The position numbers and the translations under genes are program-made. This document shows, piece by piece, positions 61,977 through 64,000 of a stretch of DNA of 64,000 bases (within the stretch, counting starts at the first letter, position 1; the number at the start of each line of letters is the position of its first letter). The stretch is from Taklimakanibacter lacteus (GTDB lineage: Bacteria; Pseudomonadota; Alphaproteobacteria; Rhizobiales; Aestuariivirgaceae): NCBI GenBank assembly GCA_003576695.1, contig QOZQ01000015.1, positions 106,802 through 170,801 of the forward strand, written 5' to 3'. Below the pieces are notes generated by a model, which searched no databases, was not told the origin of the DNA, and worked only from the letters and a program-made list of their open reading frames with translations.

Positions 61977-62056
61977 TTTCTGTCCTTTCAGGCATTCTTG
62001 TGCGATGCAACAAAGTAGGATGGACGATCCGGACTTTCTATGCTAGAAAATCTCGA

Positions 62057-63040
62057 ATGTTTGATCATAAGTCCGAAAGCCTGTTCGATACCCGGAGCCC
62101 GCCCCCAGCCGACCTGGTGAGTGAGCTGCTGCTCGGCATGCGGCTCAATGGGCTCAATTACCGGCGCATCCAGATGACGCCGCCCTTCGGGCTGGGCTTC
62201 GGCAAGGGCGAAGGGCGGGCGCAGTTCCACTTCGTGGCCAAGGGTCCGGTCTTCCTCACGCTGGCCCATGGCACAGTGCATGCGCTCGACACACATGATG
62301 CCGTCCTGCTGCCCCGGGGCGGCGAGCACGCGCTGCTGTCGGCGCCCGACCTCGCCAGCCGCGACATCATCACCTATGAGGCCAACCCGCTGTGCGCCAG
62401 CGTCGGCGCGATCACCGCCTGCAACAACGACACCTGCCGGACGAATGATGCGCTGATCTTCAGCGGCTGCATGGAATTCGACCTCGGCGGCATGCATCCC
62501 CTGGTGGCGCTGATGCCCGAAGTGATGCGCGTCGGCACGCTGCTCGGCCGGCAGCCCGAGATCCTGCCGATGCTCGAAGCGATGGAGCGCGAAACACGCC
62601 TGGAGCGCGCCGGCTTTGCCGGGATCCTGGCGCGGCTCGCCGATGTCGTGTCGGCCTCGATCGTGCGGGGCTGGGTGGAATGCGGTTGCGGTGACGCAAC
62701 CGGCTGGGTCGATGCCTTGCGCGATCCGCGGCTGGGACGCGTCATTGCCGCACTGCACCGGGAGCCCGGCCGCGAATGGACGGTGGCCGAGCTTGCCGCC
62801 GAGATGGGTAGCTCGCGCTCGGTCTTCGCCGAGCGCTTCCTGGAAGTCACCGGCATGACGCCGGTGCGCTATCTCACCGAGCTGCGCATGCGGCTCGCGG
62901 CGCAATGGATCGGGCGTGACCGGATGCCGATCGAAACAGCGGCGCATCGCCTGGGTTATGGATCGCAGGCCGCCTTCAGCCGGGCCTTCAAGCGCGTGGT
63001 CGGACGGTCGCCCGGGGCGATCCGCGCGCCGGCCCCCTAG
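62057..63040 (+). CDS. AraC-family regulator with cupin N-terminus
   Basis: 327 aa from the ATG at 62057 (frame open from 62000). The N-terminal ~180 residues match the cupin_6 type: RIQMTPPFGLGFGKGEGRAQFHFVAKGPVFLTL, HDAVLLPRGGEHAL and LIFSGCMEFDLGGMHPLVALMPEVM. The C-terminal AraC HTH pair is EWTVAELAAEMGSSRSVFAERFLEVTGMTPVRYLTELRM and IETAAHRLGYGSQAAFSRAFKRVVGRSPG. It is divergent from the DHA1 exporter, its probable target, in the manner common for this subgroup. Confidence 0.9.
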   Translation: MFDHKSESLFDTRSPPPADLVSELLLGMRLNGLNYRRIQMTPPFGLGFGKGEGRAQFHFVAKGPVFLTLAHGTVHALDTHDAVLLPRGGEHALLSAPDLASRDIITYEANPLCASVGAITACNNDTCRTNDALIFSGCMEFDLGGMHPLVALMPEVMRVGTLLGRQPEILPMLEAMERETRLERAGFAGILARLADVVSASIVRGWVECGCGDATGWVDALRDPRLGRVIAALHREPGREWTVAELAAEMGSSRSVFAERFLEVTGMTPVRYLTELRMRLAAQWIGRDRMPIETAAHRLGYGSQAAFSRAFKRVVGRSPGAIRAPAP

Positions 63041-63047
63041 AACGCTC

Positions 63048-63764
63048 ATGCCCGGAAAGCCCCGAACGCCCAGCCTGACCGCAGACCTCGTCGCCAAGGT
63101 CCATCGCACCATCGACGACACGGGCCCGGCGCCCGGCGATACGCTGCATAACGACGCCGACTATGAGGAGTGGGTGGCGCGGATGATCGGGATCCATCCG
63201 GCGCCCGGATCGCCCACCCGTCTCTTCGCCTATGGCTCGCTGATCTGGAAGCCGGAGACCCGATATGTCGGCGAGCAGCTGGGCACTGCGCGCGGCTGGC
63301 ATCGCTCTTTCTGCTTCCGCATGACCCGCTTCCGCGCCACGCCCGAGCAGCCCGGCCTCATGATGGCGCTCGATCGCGGCGGCCAGTGCCGGGGCGTACT
63401 CTATGAAATGCCGCAGCATGATCTTGCAGGCCAGCTCATGAAGCTGTTCCGGCGCGAATTCACCTACAAGCCTGCCAATACAATGCCGCGCTGGATCACG
63501 GTCGAGACCGGCGCCGGCACGGTCCCCGCTTTGGCCTTCGTCATGAACCGCGCGTCCGCATTCTATGCCGGGCAGCTGCCGCTTGAAACTGTCGCCGACA
63601 TATTGGCGCAGTGCTGCGGCCATGTGGGCTCGGGCGCCGAATATCTGCTCAACACGGTGACGCAGCTCGAGGCCAGGGGCATCCCCGACCGCAATCTGTG
63701 GCGGCTGCAGGCGCTGGTCGCCGAACGCATCGCGCGCAACTGCGATAACGAGACTAGAGCATGA
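63048..63764 (+). CDS. ChaC-like gamma-glutamylcyclotransferase
   Basis: 238 aa from the ATG at 63048. ChaC signature: LFAYGSLIWKPE (YGSL loop, residues 62-65), RGWHRSFCFRMTRFRATPEQPGLMMALD, GGQCRGVLYEMP and LMKLFRREFTY with the catalytic Glu candidate E137. It degrades glutathione to 5-oxoproline and Cys-Gly in the cytoplasm. It follows the AraC gene by 7 bases, so the two may share a transcript. The last codons overlap a repeat hairpin. Confidence 0.9.
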   Translation: MPGKPRTPSLTADLVAKVHRTIDDTGPAPGDTLHNDADYEEWVARMIGIHPAPGSPTRLFAYGSLIWKPETRYVGEQLGTARGWHRSFCFRMTRFRATPEQPGLMMALDRGGQCRGVLYEMPQHDLAGQLMKLFRREFTYKPANTMPRWITVETGAGTVPALAFVMNRASAFYAGQLPLETVADILAQCCGHVGSGAEYLLNTVTQLEARGIPDRNLWRLQALVAERIARNCDNETRA

Positions 63765-63795
63765 TGGCTTTTCGTCGAGTCGCCATCACGCTCTA
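63755..63795. terminator. hairpin overlapping the ChaC stop, followed by T-run
   Basis: TAGAGC-AT-GATGGC (63755-63768) mirrors GCCATC-AC-GCTCTA (63782-63795) around TTTTCGTCGAGTC. A short T-run (GCTTTTTGG) follows at about 63796-63804, so it can end transcription of the AraC-ChaC unit. The stem also is the first half of a dispersed repeat. Confidence 0.55.
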
Positions 63796-63882
63796 GCTTT
63801 TTGGTTTGCGCATGATTTTTCCGGATAACCGGCGTGATGGCCGGGTCAGGCCCGGCCATGGACTTTTCCGGATCTTGCTCTA
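63796..63882. repeat. dispersed rhizobial intergenic repeat
   Basis: GCGCATGATTTTTCCGGATA, CCGG-rich centre (GGCCGGGTCAGGCCCGGCC) and GACTTTTCCGGATCTTGCTC form an imperfect palindrome of the GATTTTTCCGGA type that recurs between genes in Rhizobiales (from memory). It has no coding potential. Confidence 0.6.
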
Positions 63883-64000
63883 CTAGCCCGGATTTCTCAC
63901 ACGGCCATTGGATATTGCCAAACGGAGTGTCGGTCTGTCTTGGGCTTCTCGCGTTATGAGCATTTCAGCGATTTCAGCCGCCCTGCGGGCGAGCTTGATC
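63883..64000 (-). CDS. possible C-terminus of an unidentified protein (partial)
   Basis: The reverse strand is open from the window edge for 38 codons, reading IKLARRAAEIAEMLITREAQ then DRPTLRLAISNGRVRNPG and TAG (63883-63885). It could be the end of a transposase or regulator, or not be coding at all. Too little is visible to assign. Confidence 0.25.
   Translation of the reverse strand, partial: IKLARRAAEIAEMLITREAQDRPTLRLAISNGRVRNPG

Noticed and set aside
60237..62018. 593-codon open frame on the plus strand
   Set aside because: Runs through the LLM gene in another frame and antisense to the MFS gene; composition is the usual Arg/Gln/Glu shadow.
1..64000. CRISPR array
   Set aside because: No regularly spaced direct repeats with unique spacers and no cas genes were seen.

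Overview
The window looks like a chromosomal segment of a GC-rich alphaproteobacterium, most likely of the order Hyphomicrobiales (Rhizobiales). The evidence is a core block read leftward, rpmH-rnpA-yidC-engB-argB-HAD-dapD-DUF805-dapE, which meets truA head-on; conserved small alphaproteobacterial proteins; GTGA/ATGA stop-start overlaps; and dispersed inverted repeats of the kind common in this order. No replication origin, rRNA operon, CRISPR array or intact transposase gene is visible.

Layout. 0-12.7 kb: a partial tRNA threonylcarbamoylation gene (Sua5/TsaC), then an operon-like run SDR / HDAC-like deacetylase / xseB / tlyA / methyltransferase, a membrane-anchored AraC regulator divergent from an exported alpha/beta hydrolase, an HTH-TPR protein, orphan bioY, an MBL hydrolase, fabI, a histidine phosphatase, aroC and a rhodanese. 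12.7-27.4 kb: a YedK-type abasic-site protein, a TetR/MFS pair with three CATACG...CGTATG operators between them, then truA and the lysine-arginine / ribosome-assembly / membrane-insertion housekeeping block. 27.8-32.2 kb: a membrane histidine kinase, a P1 peptidase and an unusual ClpS-zinc finger-AAA+ fusion. 32.9-37.1 kb: a FecCD-type ABC importer operon carrying two amidotransferase-like proteins. 37.2-43.7 kb: Fic, YCII and its PucR-like regulator, and the transcription accessory protein Tex.

43.8-50.9 kb is an accessory island directly after tRNA-Arg(ACG). It has visibly lower G+C and is bracketed by short CCGGAGACATGGGTTAC-type direct repeats. It encodes Vsr, a C5-cytosine methyltransferase, a protein with two separate GHKL ATPase modules (MutL/MORC-like at the N-terminus, histidine-kinase-like at the C-terminus), a protein with a CheY-like receiver domain, and a protein with a PD-(D/E)XK-like signature. 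I read it as a predicted anti-phage or restriction-modification-like system with two-component-style logic. It is the strongest candidate here for an incompletely described system.

50.9-64 kb: regulator/enzyme pairs (LysR/isochorismatase, TetR/exported RidA with paired TCGTAC operators, AraC/MFS), a patch of gene remnants at 52.7-53.2 kb (SRPBCC and Fic pieces), an SLT-type transglycosylase, an LLM flavin oxidoreductase and a ChaC-type gamma-glutamylcyclotransferase followed by a dispersed repeat. Functions come from sequence motifs recognised by eye. Substrates of transporters and regulators are not determined unless stated.
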